DNA of 64,000 bases from Azoarcus sp. Aa7 (GTDB lineage: Bacteria; Pseudomonadota; Gammaproteobacteria; Burkholderiales; Rhodocyclaceae), in contig NZ_QVLR01000027.1 of assembly GCF_014822185.1 (NCBI RefSeq), forward strand, positions 32,621-96,620, in the 5' to 3' direction. This document shows positions 40,512 to 49,261 of the stretch, one piece after another (within the stretch, counting starts at the first letter, position 1; each line of letters starts with the position of its first letter). The notes under the pieces are model-generated. The model worked only from the letters and a program-made list of their open reading frames with translations. It was not told the origin of the DNA and did no database searches. The position numbers were made by a program, and so were the translations under genes.

Positions 40512-41822
40512 TCAAACGGCCAGCTTGCGCAGTCCGAGCTGCTCCATGAAGGCATCCACACGGCCCTGCGTGCGCACCTCGTCGAATTCCCGCTCGTCGC
40601 CCATGTTCCCCTCGTAGGTCATGATCGGGATGCCGGCCTTGGCCATCGCCTGGCGGTTTTCCATGATGCCGACCGACAGGCCTTCGCAGCCGCGGTTGAG
40701 GTGCATCATGCAGCCATCGACACCCCAGTCGCGCGCGATGTTGAGCATCATCTCGGACTTCACCGAGGGGTCGAAGAACTGCTGCCACAGCGGCTTCGAG
40801 AGGTTCCAGTCCGCATACAGGCGCAGCGCCGTGTCGCGATCGTTCATCTCGATGCCCTTCTCCCACGGCACGGTGCGCGCGCCCCAGGAGCCATCCTCCT
40901 TGTACTCCCAGGTGCCTTCGAGACCGAAGGTGTAGAGGGAGCCGATCGACACCGCACCGTAGCTCTCGAGGTAGCGGAAGATCTTCAGGAAGGGCCAGGG
41001 CGGCTGCGTGTCGGACATCAGGCGGCAACGCTCGTTGGGCACCGCGGCGATGCCGCGCACGACACGGTCCTTCACTTCGTCGTACAGCTCATCCATGAAG
41101 TCCGCGCACCATTGCGACGACTTGTGCAGGATGCACAGCACGTACAGCGAGTACATCGTCTTCTCGTCGAGCGGCGCGGGCCGAGCCTTCTGCAGCTCGC
41201 AGATCTGCGCCCAGCGGCTGGTCGAGCGCATCTCGTTCTTGATCGCGCGGATCAGCAGCTCGTCGTCGCACTTGCGCCCGGTCGCCTTCTCGACGAACTC
41301 GATCGAGTCGTGCAGCTGCGCCGTCACGTAGTCGAGCCGTTCGGGCGTGAGGTCCTTGTACGCGCCGACCGAGACGTCGACATAGAAGTCGGGGATGTTC
41401 TTCACGCGCGCGACGTGCTGGTACCACTTCGCGTGCGAGCAGCAGATCTGCGTCTGGTAGATGAAGTCCGACTTCGGCCACTTGCCGCCGTAGAAGTACT
41501 CGTCGAGGTGCATGCTGCCCCAGTAGATGCGCATGTAGGAGCACATGTCGCGGGCGAAGCCGTAGGACTCGGCGGCGTCGAGGCAGCGTTGCGTGAATTT
41601 CTTGTCCAGCGACACGCCGGCCGAATACGGCTCGCCGGTCAGCGGATAGACGTCGTCGCCGAGCGAAGTCGGGATCGCGTCGAAGGACCAGCCGGCCGCG
41701 GACCAGCGGATGCCGCCGTTGTCCTTGGCGCGGGCGTAGTTCTGGTAATACTGCTCGCGCAGCTCCTTGGCCTTGCTCCACAGCTTGAGCGGCTCGGTCG
41801 GGTAAAGCGCCTTCATGTCCAT
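40512..41822 (-). CDS. bzdO: Benzoyl-CoA reductase catalytic subunit, BzdO type
   Basis: A 436-residue HgdB/BcrB-family protein (2-hydroxyglutaryl-CoA dehydratase beta-like). Family features are the iron-sulfur ligand cysteines in the middle ([16 protein letters not shown] near 147, SYMRIYWG near 96) and [18 protein letters not shown] near 385. Together with BzdN it holds the ring-reducing active site. It starts 20 nt after bzdN with ATG at 41822. The reductase is oxygen-sensitive and cytoplasmic. Confidence 0.92.
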   Translation of the reverse strand: MDMKALYPTEPLKLWSKAKELREQYYQNYARAKDNGGIRWSAAGWSFDAIPTSLGDDVYPLTGEPYSAGVSLDKKFTQRCLDAAESYGFARDMCSYMRIYWGSMHLDEYFYGGKWPKSDFIYQTQICCSHAKWYQHVARVKNIPDFYVDVSVGAYKDLTPERLDYVTAQLHDSIEFVEKATGRKCDDELLIRAIKNEMRSTSRWAQICELQKARPAPLDEKTMYSLYVLCILHKSSQWCADFMDELYDEVKDRVVRGIAAVPNERCRLMSDTQPPWPFLKIFRYLESYGAVSIGSLYTFGLEGTWEYKEDGSWGARTVPWEKGIEMNDRDTALRLYADWNLSKPLWQQFFDPSVKSEMMLNIARDWGVDGCMMHLNRGCEGLSVGIMENRQAMAKAGIPIMTYEGNMGDEREFDEVRTQGRVDAFMEQLGLRKLAV

Positions 41823-41841
41823 GACTAGTCTCCTGTGGGGC

Positions 41842-42981
41842 TCAGAACAGTTCTTCTTCGCTCAGCGTCTCGAGCATCGCTTCGATGCGGATGCGGAACG
41901 GGCCGATCGGGTTCGTGATGTCGAATTCGAGGAACAGCGTCGGGATGCCGTTGGCTTCGAGGTGACGCTTCAGGTCCGGGTAGTCGCCCTCGTGCGGATC
42001 GCAGAACTTCTGCTGCAGGAAGACCGCCGCCTGCACCTTGTATTCCTTGGCCAGGTTAAGCACGTGGTCGAAGCGGGTGTGCGCCGGGTAGTCCTTGGTC
42101 GGGCAGGCCGGGCGGTCGCAGTAGCGATCCGCGATGGCCTTGATCACGTCGTCGTCGTTCTTCGACGCGTTCCAGAAGTAGCGCGTGCCTGAGCACTGGT
42201 CGTCGATGACGATGGTGGCACCGACCGACTCGACCATCGCCATGAAGGAGACGTCGTCGTTCTCCGAACCGATGGTCATGAAGCGCGCGCCCGTCGGACG
42301 CGTCACCTTGCGCGCCGGCAGCGCGGCGAGCACCCTCTTCAGCATCTCGTTGTGTTCGCGCTTGTCGATGAACTGCGCGGTGATCGACGCGTACAGCGCC
42401 TCGACGCCGGTGACCTTGGGTTCATCCGCCTTGCGGTAGTCGAACAGCTCGCGCAGCAGGCGGCGGTTCTCGTCCATCACCGTGAGCGCGTCGCGCAGCA
42501 TGTCGTCAGTGAGCGTCTTGCCGGTGAGCGTCTGCAGGAACACGCGGAACGCCTGCACTTCGGCACGATGCGCCTTGCGCGAATGCGGCGACTGCACGTC
42601 GTTCGGCATCGCGACGTAGTAGTCCCACTGCACGCTCGGCACGTTCTGGCGCCACGAGCTGAAGGCCTGGCGGTACTGGATGCAGGACTGCGTCAGCGTG
42701 ACGCCTTCCGCGTAGTCGAAGCGGCCCAGCAGGCCTTGCGCGAGGGAGTCGCGGCAGAACGGACAGAACATGCCGAAGATGTGCGGCTCGGTCACGTTCT
42801 GCGGCTCGTGCGCGCCGAGCACGCGCACCGGCAGCATGCCCGCCGCGATCAGCAGCTCTTCCGGCGTGTAGGTGCACATCGTCGCGACGACCTGGCCGCC
42901 GGTGCGCGCCTTCCACGCGCGGGCGTAGTCATGGCGCTTCTCGTACCACTCCTTGAACTGGTCAAACAATCCGTCGTTCAT
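41842..42981 (-). CDS. bzdN: Benzoyl-CoA reductase catalytic subunit, BzdN type
   Basis: A 379-residue HgdB/BcrC-family protein: [20 protein letters not shown] near 52-70 (quoted in part), [14 protein letters not shown] near 73, [11 protein letters not shown] near 96, and the late [20 protein letters not shown] block near 313 with the cluster Cys. It is the first gene of the reductase operon, with ATG at 42981 and AAGGAGACAG upstream. Two TetR-type palindromes (sites E and F) lie 104-170 nt upstream. Confidence 0.92.
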   Translation of the reverse strand: MNDGLFDQFKEWYEKRHDYARAWKARTGGQVVATMCTYTPEELLIAAGMLPVRVLGAHEPQNVTEPHIFGMFCPFCRDSLAQGLLGRFDYAEGVTLTQSCIQYRQAFSSWRQNVPSVQWDYYVAMPNDVQSPHSRKAHRAEVQAFRVFLQTLTGKTLTDDMLRDALTVMDENRRLLRELFDYRKADEPKVTGVEALYASITAQFIDKREHNEMLKRVLAALPARKVTRPTGARFMTIGSENDDVSFMAMVESVGATIVIDDQCSGTRYFWNASKNDDDVIKAIADRYCDRPACPTKDYPAHTRFDHVLNLAKEYKVQAAVFLQQKFCDPHEGDYPDLKRHLEANGIPTLFLEFDITNPIGPFRIRIEAMLETLSEEELF

Positions 42982-43084
42982 GAATCTGTCTCCTTGTGAT
43001 TGCCCCGCCCTGTCGGGGAGCCTGTCCGGCCGAGTCGTTCCGGTCCCGCCTCCACTCCAGTCTGTTTGATGTCCATCAACTGAC

Positions 43085-43098
43085 TGAACGCTCGTTCA
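43085..43098. promoter_or_regulatory. Candidate TetR operator, site E
   Basis: TGAACGCTCGTTCA is palindromic but for its central base pair, with CGTTCACTC extending as in sites B and C. It is 104 nt upstream of bzdN. Confidence 0.65.
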
Positions 43099-43131
43099 CT
43101 CTACCCCCGAGTTTTTACGAAATCAAGCACT

Positions 43132-43151
43132 GAATGAACAATTATTCATTC
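43132..43151. promoter_or_regulatory. Candidate TetR operator, site F
   Basis: GAATGAACAATTATTCATTC has 7-nt arms GAATGAA and TTCATTC with one mismatched pair inside. It lies 34 nt from site E, so two dimers could bind the same control region. Confidence 0.65.
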
Positions 43152-43348
43152 TCATGCAGCGGAGTGCATGCGGACGTTCGCCGGCGGGAGACGTCAGGCG
43201 CGGGAAAACGGCTGAGCGGAGACCGGTAAACGGAGCGCGGGGCAAGGCATCGCTGCCCTGCCCCGCAAGGGATCAGGCGTGGAGGTGGAGCCGCCCCTCA
43301 GGGCACAGCGCAATGCACTGGATCGGCTGCGACTGGCGGCGGCGCCCC

Positions 43349-43519
43349 TCAGTCCGCTTCAGGCGCCGGGTTGAAGTGTTCCTTGCCGTTGCCGCAGTCC
43401 GGGCAGACCCAGTCCTCGGGCAAGTCTTCCCACTTGGTGCCGGGCGCGATGCCGTCGTCGGGCAGGCCGTCGGCCTCGTTGTAGGGGAAGTAGCAGGCGC
43501 TGCATTGGTAGGTGGTCAT
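43349..43519 (-). CDS. Rubredoxin
   Basis: A 56-residue protein read from the minus strand. The iron-binding pairs are CSAC at residues 6-9 and CPDC at 39-42, with the family core [17 protein letters not shown] between about 27 and 43. The usual Gly after the first pair is Tyr here (CSACYF), so it is not a textbook sequence. It is a one-electron carrier in the cytoplasm. It lies between bzdN and the crotonase gene on the same strand, suggesting service to the reductase, to a dehydrogenase, or to oxygen or peroxide detoxification; this cannot be decided. It was short enough to be easily missed. Confidence 0.88.
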   Translation of the reverse strand: MTTYQCSACYFPYNEADGLPDDGIAPGTKWEDLPEDWVCPDCGNGKEHFNPAPEAD

Positions 43520-43585
43520 GATGGGGGTTCTCTCTCTGTCGTTGGGGTGGGTTCGGGCGCTCTGCGGCGCCGTGATTCGTGCTTT

Positions 43586-43671
43586 CGTAGGGCGGGAGTT
43601 ATCCCGCCAAATGGGCGTATCGGGCCGGCACCGCCGCGTGGCGGGATGCGCTTCGCTCCTCCCGCCCTACG
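43586..43671. repeat. GGGCGGGA-type palindromic repeat, copy 5
   Basis: It begins CGTAGGGCGGGAGTTATCCC and ends TTCGCTCCTCCCGCCCTACG, with inner arms ATCCCGCC and GGCGGGAT. It fills the gap between the rubredoxin and crotonase genes. Confidence 0.7.
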
Positions 43672-43699
43672 GTCACGGGGTTGCGGAACCTCGTGAATG

Positions 43700-44503
43700 T
43701 CATATCGGCGAGCCCGCCGGAAAATTCGGCGTTCGCCGCTCGCGCACGGCCGCCAGACCCTCGCGCACCTCGGGACCGGTGAAGCCCAGCATCTCCAGCG
43801 CGACCGAGTTGTCGAAGATCGGACCGGCCTGGCGCAGCCAGTTGTTGAGGCTGTGCTTGGTCCAGCGCAGCGCGGTCTGCGGGCCGGCGGCGAGCTTCTT
43901 CGCGACGTCGAAGGCGGTGTCGCGCAGGACCTCGGCCTCGACCGCCATCGACACCAGGCCGATACGCTCGGCTTCCTCGCCGCTCACCTCGTTCGACAGC
44001 AGCAGATGCAGCTTCGCCTTCGCCATGCCGCACAGCAGCGGCCAGATGATCGCGGCGTGGTCGCCGGCCGCGACGCCGAGCCGCGTGTGGCCGTCGATCA
44101 GGCGCGCGTTCTTCGCCGCGATCGAGATGTCCGCCAGCAGCGCGACCGCGAGGCCGCCGCCGACCGCCGGGCCGTTGATCGCGGAGACGATCACCTTGGA
44201 GCAGTTGATCATGTTGTAGACGATGTCGCGCGCTTCCTTCCACACGCGGGCGCGGTGCTCGAACTCGTCGACCATCGCGGCGACGAGGTCCAGCGTGCCG
44301 CCGGCCGAGAAGCCCTTGTCCTGGCCGCGCACGACGATCACCGACACGGCCGGGTCGCGGTCGAGGTCGCGCCAGATGTCGGCGAGCTCGCCGTGGCCGG
44401 CGGCGTCGGCGGCGGGGAGCTTGCCCGGTTCGCCGAGGATCACTTCGGCGATGCCGTGCTCATGCAGTTCGACCTTGAGGTTGGTGTAGCGGCTGTAGTC
44501 CAT
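43700..44503 (-). CDS. Crotonase-fold protein of the box cluster
   Basis: A 267-residue crotonase-superfamily protein: oxyanion loop [11 protein letters not shown] near 63, [16 protein letters not shown] near 108, [16 protein letters not shown] near 133. Both hydratase glutamate positions are replaced (Ala and His), and an Asp follows in AAGDHA, as in the protein at 28.7-29.5 kb. ATG at 44503 follows AAGGACAC. It is grouped with a thioesterase, a hydrolase and the Liv importer, so it probably handles a CoA intermediate of aerobic benzoate breakdown. The reaction is unknown. Confidence 0.78.
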   Translation of the reverse strand: MDYSRYTNLKVELHEHGIAEVILGEPGKLPAADAAGHGELADIWRDLDRDPAVSVIVVRGQDKGFSAGGTLDLVAAMVDEFEHRARVWKEARDIVYNMINCSKVIVSAINGPAVGGGLAVALLADISIAAKNARLIDGHTRLGVAAGDHAAIIWPLLCGMAKAKLHLLLSNEVSGEEAERIGLVSMAVEAEVLRDTAFDVAKKLAAGPQTALRWTKHSLNNWLRQAGPIFDNSVALEMLGFTGPEVREGLAAVRERRTPNFPAGSPI

Positions 44504-44519
44504 CGTGTGTCCTTCGTTT

Positions 44520-44614
44520 CGTAGGTTGGGCTGAGCCTGCGAAGCCCAACATCGGGCGCTTTTCACACCGGAACCGGTGGTTGTCGGGCTTCGCTGCGCT
44601 CAACCCAACCTACG
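44520..44614. repeat. GTAGGTTGGGC-type palindromic repeat
   Basis: Left arm CGTAGGTTGGGCTGAGCCTG and right end GCGCTCAACCCAACCTACG are complementary, with inner arms GAAGCCC and GGGCTTC. It is a second repeat family, with only this copy seen here. Confidence 0.65.
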
Positions 44615-44627
44615 CCCTCTTTCGTTT

Positions 44628-45050
44628 TCATTCCTTCGCGGGCAAGAGATAGCGGCTGAAGCGTGCGCGCCATTCGTCGTCGATCAGAGTCGAACGCGGG
44701 GCGCCGCCGAGATCGGCCCATACCACCGTCTGCTTCGCGCGGAAGCGCACCTGCTCGCCCATCGACGCGGTCGTGACGATGTCCATCGAGCTGCCGCCGA
44801 TACGCGCGACGTAGAGCGTGAAGGTCAGTTCGTCGCCGTGCATGCTCGGGGCGATGAAGTCGACTTCGAGGTGGCGCATCGGCACGCCGCGGTGAATTTC
44901 GGCGTGCAGCTTGTAGAAGTCGACGCCGATGCCGTCGTCGAACCAGTCCTCGACGACTTCATTGCACAGCACCAGGCACTGCGGATAGAAGACGATGCCG
45001 GCCGGGTCGCAGTGGTGGAAACGGATGGATTTCTTGCATTCGAAAATCAT
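44628..45050 (-). CDS. Acyl-CoA thioesterase of the hot-dog fold (probable benzoyl-CoA thioesterase)
   Basis: A 140-residue 4-hydroxybenzoyl-CoA-thioesterase-like protein: FHHCDPAGIVFYPQCL at about 11-26 carries the catalytic Asp15 of this family, and HLEVDFIAPSMHGDEL near 60 follows. A benzoyl-CoA thioesterase is known from the box cluster of Azoarcus evansii, where it is thought to release trapped CoA when intermediates build up; this gene fits that role by position and fold. It lies 6 nt after the hydrolase gene. Confidence 0.83.
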   Translation of the reverse strand: MIFECKKSIRFHHCDPAGIVFYPQCLVLCNEVVEDWFDDGIGVDFYKLHAEIHRGVPMRHLEVDFIAPSMHGDELTFTLYVARIGGSSMDIVTTASMGEQVRFRAKQTVVWADLGGAPRSTLIDDEWRARFSRYLLPAKE

Positions 45051-45056
45051 GACGAT

Positions 45057-45827
45057 TCAGTCCAGGATGCGGTTCACGAATTCGCCGACGGCCTCGATCA
45101 CGGCCGCGGGTTGGTCCTTGTGGGGGGAGTGGCGGCAATCGGCGAGCTTGACGAGATCCACGTCGCGCGCCTGCGCGGCGATGCGGTCGATCTGGTCCAT
45201 GGTGCCATATTCGTCGTCCTCGCCCTGAATCGCGAGCACCGGGCAGGCGATGCTCGGAACATATTCCTCGATGTTCCACGCGCGGAAATCGGGGTGCAGC
45301 CAGATGTCGTTCCAGCCCCAAAAAGCCGCCTCGACGTCGGCGTGGTACTTGCCCAGGCGCGCCGCCAGATCGGTGGTCTGCCACGCGACCTTGGCCTTGG
45401 CGATGCTGTCGACCGAGATGTCCTCGACCAGCACGTGCGGCGCCATCAGGACCACGCCCGCGAGCGGCGTGTCGGTGCCGCCCGCGCAGATCAGCGCGAT
45501 CGAGCCGCCGTCGGAGTGGCCGAGGAGGATGGGCCGGTCGAGCTGCAGCGCGTCGAGCAGCGCCGGCAGCACCGTGAGGCCCTCGTCGTGCATGTAGCGC
45601 GTCGTGCGCGGCAGCTCGGCGGGATCGGAGCGCCCGTAGCCCGCGCGCGAATAGACGATCGCCTCGCAGCCGGTCGCATCGGCGACCTTCTGCGGGAAGT
45701 CCCGCCACATCGATACCGAACCCAGGCCCTCGTGCAGGAACACGATCGCGGGCGCGCCCTCGCGCGGATGCGCGGAGGGCAGGCGGACATATTCGAGACG
45801 CTTCCCGGCGACGAGCACTTGCTTCAT
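45057..45827 (-). CDS. Alpha/beta-fold hydrolase of the box cluster
   Basis: A 256-residue hydrolase: FLHEGLGSVSMW near 30 (oxyanion region), nucleophile elbow GHSDGGSIAL near 98 (Ser100), an acid near 205 (IQGEDDEYG) and CRHSPHKDQP near 232 (His). The substrate may be a lactone or thioester arising from benzoyl-CoA epoxide or ring-opening products; a lactone hydrolase has been described in the homologous Azoarcus evansii cluster. It starts right after the livF stop. Confidence 0.8.
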   Translation of the reverse strand: MKQVLVAGKRLEYVRLPSAHPREGAPAIVFLHEGLGSVSMWRDFPQKVADATGCEAIVYSRAGYGRSDPAELPRTTRYMHDEGLTVLPALLDALQLDRPILLGHSDGGSIALICAGGTDTPLAGVVLMAPHVLVEDISVDSIAKAKVAWQTTDLAARLGKYHADVEAAFWGWNDIWLHPDFRAWNIEEYVPSIACPVLAIQGEDDEYGTMDQIDRIAAQARDVDLVKLADCRHSPHKDQPAAVIEAVGEFVNRILD

Positions 45828-46601
45828 TCAGACCCCCAAGTGTTTCTTGATGAGCTCGGGATTATTGCGCACCTCCCCGCTCGGGCCATCGAACACGACC
45901 TGGCCTTTCACGAGGATCATCGAACGGTCGGTCAGCGCGGTGATGGCCGCATGGTTCTTGTCGACGATCACGGTGGCGATGCCGCTGTCGCGGATCTCGC
46001 GGATCACGCGCCAGATCTCGCGCACGATCAGCGGTGCGAGGCCCTCGGTGGCCTCGTCGAGGATCAGCAGGTCCGGGTTGGTCATCAGCGCGCGGCCGAT
46101 CGTCAGCATCTGCTGCTCGCCGCCGGACAGGTTGCCGCCGCCGTTCTCGATCCGCTCGGCAAGCCGCGGGAAGGTCGCCATCACGCGGTCGAAAGTCCAC
46201 TCGCGCTGGCCCTCGACGCCGGCGCGCGCGGCCATGATCAGGTTCTCCCTGACCGTCAGGTTCGGGAAGATGCCGCGGCCTTCGGGCACGTAGGCGATGC
46301 CCAGCTTCGCGATCTTGTGCGTCGGCCCGCCCGTCATGCGCTGGCCGCGCACCAGCACGCCGCCCGCCTTCGGGTTCAGGAAGCCCAGCATGGTGCGGAT
46401 CAGCGTCGTCTTGCCCATGCCGTTGCGGCCCATCAGGCCGAGCGCCTCGCCCTTGCGGATGTGGAAATTGACGCCGTGCAGGATGTGGCTGGAGCCGTAG
46501 TAGGTGTGCAGGCCGATCGCCTCGAGCAGCATCTCGCGCTGATCCGCGGCGGCGACCGGAGCGGCCGCCTCGTTCACTTTCAGCATGGACATGTCATTCA
46601 T
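45828..46601 (-). CDS. livF: Branched-chain-type ABC importer ATPase 2 (aromatic acid uptake)
   Basis: A 257-residue ABC ATPase: MGRNGMGKTT near 57 (Walker A), NLSGGEQQMLTIGRAL near 153 (signature) and LLILDEATEGLAP (Walker B). LivF-type NBDs pair with LivG. ATG at 46601 gives an 8-nt overlap with livG; ATG at 46592 is also possible. In this gene order the importer probably takes up benzoate. Confidence 0.9.
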   Translation of the reverse strand: MNDMSMLKVNEAAAPVAAADQREMLLEAIGLHTYYGSSHILHGVNFHIRKGEALGLMGRNGMGKTTLIRTMLGFLNPKAGGVLVRGQRMTGGPTHKIAKLGIAYVPEGRGIFPNLTVRENLIMAARAGVEGQREWTFDRVMATFPRLAERIENGGGNLSGGEQQMLTIGRALMTNPDLLILDEATEGLAPLIVREIWRVIREIRDSGIATVIVDKNHAAITALTDRSMILVKGQVVFDGPSGEVRNNPELIKKHLGV

Positions 46602-47352
46602 GCTCCGCCTCGTGTCCCAGATAGGCCGCCTGCACGTCCGGGCTGTTGCGGATCTGCTCCGGCGAGCCCGACTCCAGCACCTGGCCATTGACCATCACGG
46701 TGATGCGGTCGGCGACCGCGAACACCGCGTCCATGTCGTGCTCGACGAGCAGGATCGCGCGCGTCGCCTTCAGGCGGTTCAGGAGCGTGACCATCTGCGC
46801 GGACTCCTCCGAACCCATGCCGGCGAGCGGCTCGTCGAGCAGCAGCACCTCGGCGTCGGTCGCGAGCACCATCGCGATCTCGAGCTGGCGTTGTTCGCCG
46901 TGCGACATCGTACCGGCGACGCGGTCCTCGCGGCCGGACAGGCCCGCCTCATTGATCGCGGCGCGCGCGCGCTCGACCGCTTCGGGCATGCGCAGCGCGT
47001 TGGTGAGCAGGCTCCACGGACGGGGCTTGCGCGACTGCGCGGCGAGACGGCAATTCTCCAGCACCGTGAACTTGGGGAAGATGTTGGTGCGCTGGTAGCT
47101 GCGGCCGATGCCGATGCGCGAACGCTGGTAGGCGGTGAGCGCGGTGATGTCCTCGCCCTTGTAGCGGATCGTGCCTTCGGACGGCGGGAGATCGCCCGAC
47201 AGCATGTTGATGCAGGTCGACTTGCCGGCACCGTTGGGCCCCAGCAGCGCATGCAGCACGCCGCGCTCGAGCTGGATATTGACTTTGTGGTTCGCAAGCA
47301 GCCCGCCGAAGCGGCGGGTCATGCCCTCGGCGGCAAGCAGGACTTCACTCAT
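46594..47352 (-). CDS. livG: Branched-chain-type ABC importer ATPase 1
   Basis: A 252-residue LivG-family NBD: GPNGAGKSTCINMLSGD near 38, MSHGEQRQLEIAMVL near 150, VLLLDEPLAGMG near 171, VEHDMDAVF near 206. The linker region MSHGEQ is typical of LivG. It overlaps livM by 8 nt. Confidence 0.92.
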   Translation of the reverse strand: MSEVLLAAEGMTRRFGGLLANHKVNIQLERGVLHALLGPNGAGKSTCINMLSGDLPPSEGTIRYKGEDITALTAYQRSRIGIGRSYQRTNIFPKFTVLENCRLAAQSRKPRPWSLLTNALRMPEAVERARAAINEAGLSGREDRVAGTMSHGEQRQLEIAMVLATDAEVLLLDEPLAGMGSEESAQMVTLLNRLKATRAILLVEHDMDAVFAVADRITVMVNGQVLESGSPEQIRNSPDVQAAYLGHEAEHE

Positions 47353-48313
47353 TGGTCTTTCCTCCGTTGATGCGCGCGAGGATGCGGGCCGGCGTCGCCG
47401 TCAGGCCGCCCGGCATGAACAGCACCGCCGCGACGATGGTGAGCCCCATCAACAGCTGCCAGTGCTTGGTGACGCTGGTGAAGATCTCCTGCAGGCCCAC
47501 GAGTGCGACCGCGCCGGCGATCGCGCCGGCGAGGTTGCCCATGCCGCCGAGGATCACCATCAGCAGCACGTCGCCGGACTTGTGCCACGACAGGTACTCG
47601 GGCGTGACGAAGCCGAACAGCACCGCGTACAGGAAGCCCGCGACACCCGCCAGGGCACCCGCCAGCGTGAAGGCGGCGAGCTTGTAGCGGAAGGTCGCGT
47701 AGCCGAGCGAGAGCATGCGGTGCTCGTTGCTGCGGATGCCGACCAGCACGCGGCCGAAGGGCGAGCGCAGCACGAGCTTGAGCAGGCCATACACGGCCAG
47801 CATCGCCGCGACGACGAAGTAGTACAGATGCAGCGGCTCGTTGAGGTCGAACGGCGCCCAGCCGGCGATCGCCGCGTCCGGCTTGAAGTTGAGGTAGATG
47901 CCGTCCGAGCCGCCGCCCACCGGCGTGTCGTGGAACACGTAGTAGGCCATCTGCGCGAAGGCGAGCGTCACCATGATGAAGTAGATGCCCTTGGTGCGCA
48001 GCACGAAGAGCCCGATCACGAAGGCCGCGAGCCCTGCCGCCAGCACCGAGGCCGGCAGCGCGAGCCACAGGTTCGCCGGGTCGTACTTGGGGGTCATCAG
48101 CGCGACCGCGTAGGCGGCGATGCCGAAGTAGGCCGCGTGGCCGAAGCTCACCAGGCCGGTGAAGCCGACCAGCAGATCCAGGCTCATCGCGAAGATCGCC
48201 AGGATCAGCACCTTGGCGACCATCTCGGCGTAGAAGTCCGAGCCGAAGGCCGGGAAGGCGAGCACGCCGGCGAGCACCGCGAGCTTGAAGATAGTGGAGG
48301 TACGGGAATTCAT
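47345..48313 (-). CDS. livM: Branched-chain-type ABC importer permease 2
   Basis: A 322-residue polytopic permease; LLVGFTGLVSFGHAAYFGIAAY near 45-66 (quoted in part as GFTGLVSFGHAAY) and MVILGGMGNLAGAIAGAV near 250 are the family loops that contact the ATPases. It lies 7 nt after livH. Confidence 0.92.
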   Translation of the reverse strand: MNSRTSTIFKLAVLAGVLAFPAFGSDFYAEMVAKVLILAIFAMSLDLLVGFTGLVSFGHAAYFGIAAYAVALMTPKYDPANLWLALPASVLAAGLAAFVIGLFVLRTKGIYFIMVTLAFAQMAYYVFHDTPVGGGSDGIYLNFKPDAAIAGWAPFDLNEPLHLYYFVVAAMLAVYGLLKLVLRSPFGRVLVGIRSNEHRMLSLGYATFRYKLAAFTLAGALAGVAGFLYAVLFGFVTPEYLSWHKSGDVLLMVILGGMGNLAGAIAGAVALVGLQEIFTSVTKHWQLLMGLTIVAAVLFMPGGLTATPARILARINGGKTNE

Positions 48314-48319
48314 GGCTGC

Positions 48320-49186
48320 TTACCCCTTCTTGAAGATGCCTTCGGGGCGCCACAACAGCACCACGGCCATCACCAGATAGACCATCAGGCCCGCGAGATC
48401 GGGCAGCAGCACCTTGCCGAAGGTGTCCGCGAAGCCGATCACCAGCGCCGCGACGAGCGCGCCCCACACCGAACCGACGCCGCCGATCACGACGATGACG
48501 AAGGAGATGATCAGCACGGAAGAGCCCATACCCGGATAGACGGAAGAGATCGGCGCGGCGAGCATGCCTGCCAGCGCGGCGAGCGCGACACCGAGCGCGA
48601 ACACGGTGCGGTACAGCAGGTTGATGTCGATGCCGAGCGCCTTGACCATGTCGCGGTCGTGGCTGCCGGCGCGGATCATCATGCCCAGGCGCGTCTTCTG
48701 GATGAGGAAGTACAGGCCGCCCGCGAGCGCCAGGCAGACGACCGAGATCACCAGGCGATACACGGGGTAGCTGAGGTTGTCCGACAGCGGGATCGAAGCC
48801 GAGAACAGTTCCGGGATCGTCACGCCATGCACGTCGTCGCCGACCATGAGACTACGCAGCTCCTCGAAGATCAGGATCAGGCCGTAGGTCAGCAGCACCT
48901 GTTCGAGGTGGTCGCGCTTGTACAGATGCGAGAACAGCGCCCATTCGAGCAGCGCGCCGAAGACGAACGCGAGCGGGATGCCCAGCGCGATCGACAGCAT
49001 CAGGTTGCCCGTCAGGCTCGTCAGCGCGAACGCGAGGTAGGCGCCCACCATGTAGAAGCTGCCGTGCGCCAGGTTGATGATGCCCATGATGCCGAACACC
49101 AGCGTCAGCCCGCTGGCCACCAGGAACAGCAACAGGCCGTACTGCAGCGAGTTCAGCACCTGGATCAGGAAGGATACGAAATCCAT
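48320..49186 (-). CDS. livH: Branched-chain-type ABC importer permease 1
   Basis: A 288-residue polytopic permease; ILQ-type start FLIQVLNSLQYGLLLFLVAS, GIMGIINLAHGSFYMVGAYL near 32-51, and VVIGGVGSVWGALVAALVIG near 225 are characteristic. It forms the transmembrane channel with LivM. Confidence 0.92.
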   Translation of the reverse strand: MDFVSFLIQVLNSLQYGLLLFLVASGLTLVFGIMGIINLAHGSFYMVGAYLAFALTSLTGNLMLSIALGIPLAFVFGALLEWALFSHLYKRDHLEQVLLTYGLILIFEELRSLMVGDDVHGVTIPELFSASIPLSDNLSYPVYRLVISVVCLALAGGLYFLIQKTRLGMMIRAGSHDRDMVKALGIDINLLYRTVFALGVALAALAGMLAAPISSVYPGMGSSVLIISFVIVVIGGVGSVWGALVAALVIGFADTFGKVLLPDLAGLMVYLVMAVVLLWRPEGIFKKG

Positions 49187-49261
49187 GAGTCTTCCCCTCC
49201 GGGTGCCCTTGCGGGCGCCCGGATACGTAAGGATTGAAGCGGATGGAAGGACTGCGGAGGC

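Larger units (their letters stand above)
42982..43348. other. Control region upstream of bzdN
   Basis: A 367-nt gap between bzdN and the rubredoxin gene. It holds two TetR-type palindromes (43085-43098 and 43132-43151) in a locally AT-richer patch. Otherwise no gene or repeat was seen. Confidence 0.7.

Noticed and set aside
40512..42981. Assignment as Thauera-type bcrB/bcrC
   Set aside because: Subunit sizes of the paired ATPases (about 270 and 302 residues) favour the Azoarcus Bzd type, so bzd names were used; a methyl- or hydroxy-benzoyl variant of the same family remains possible.
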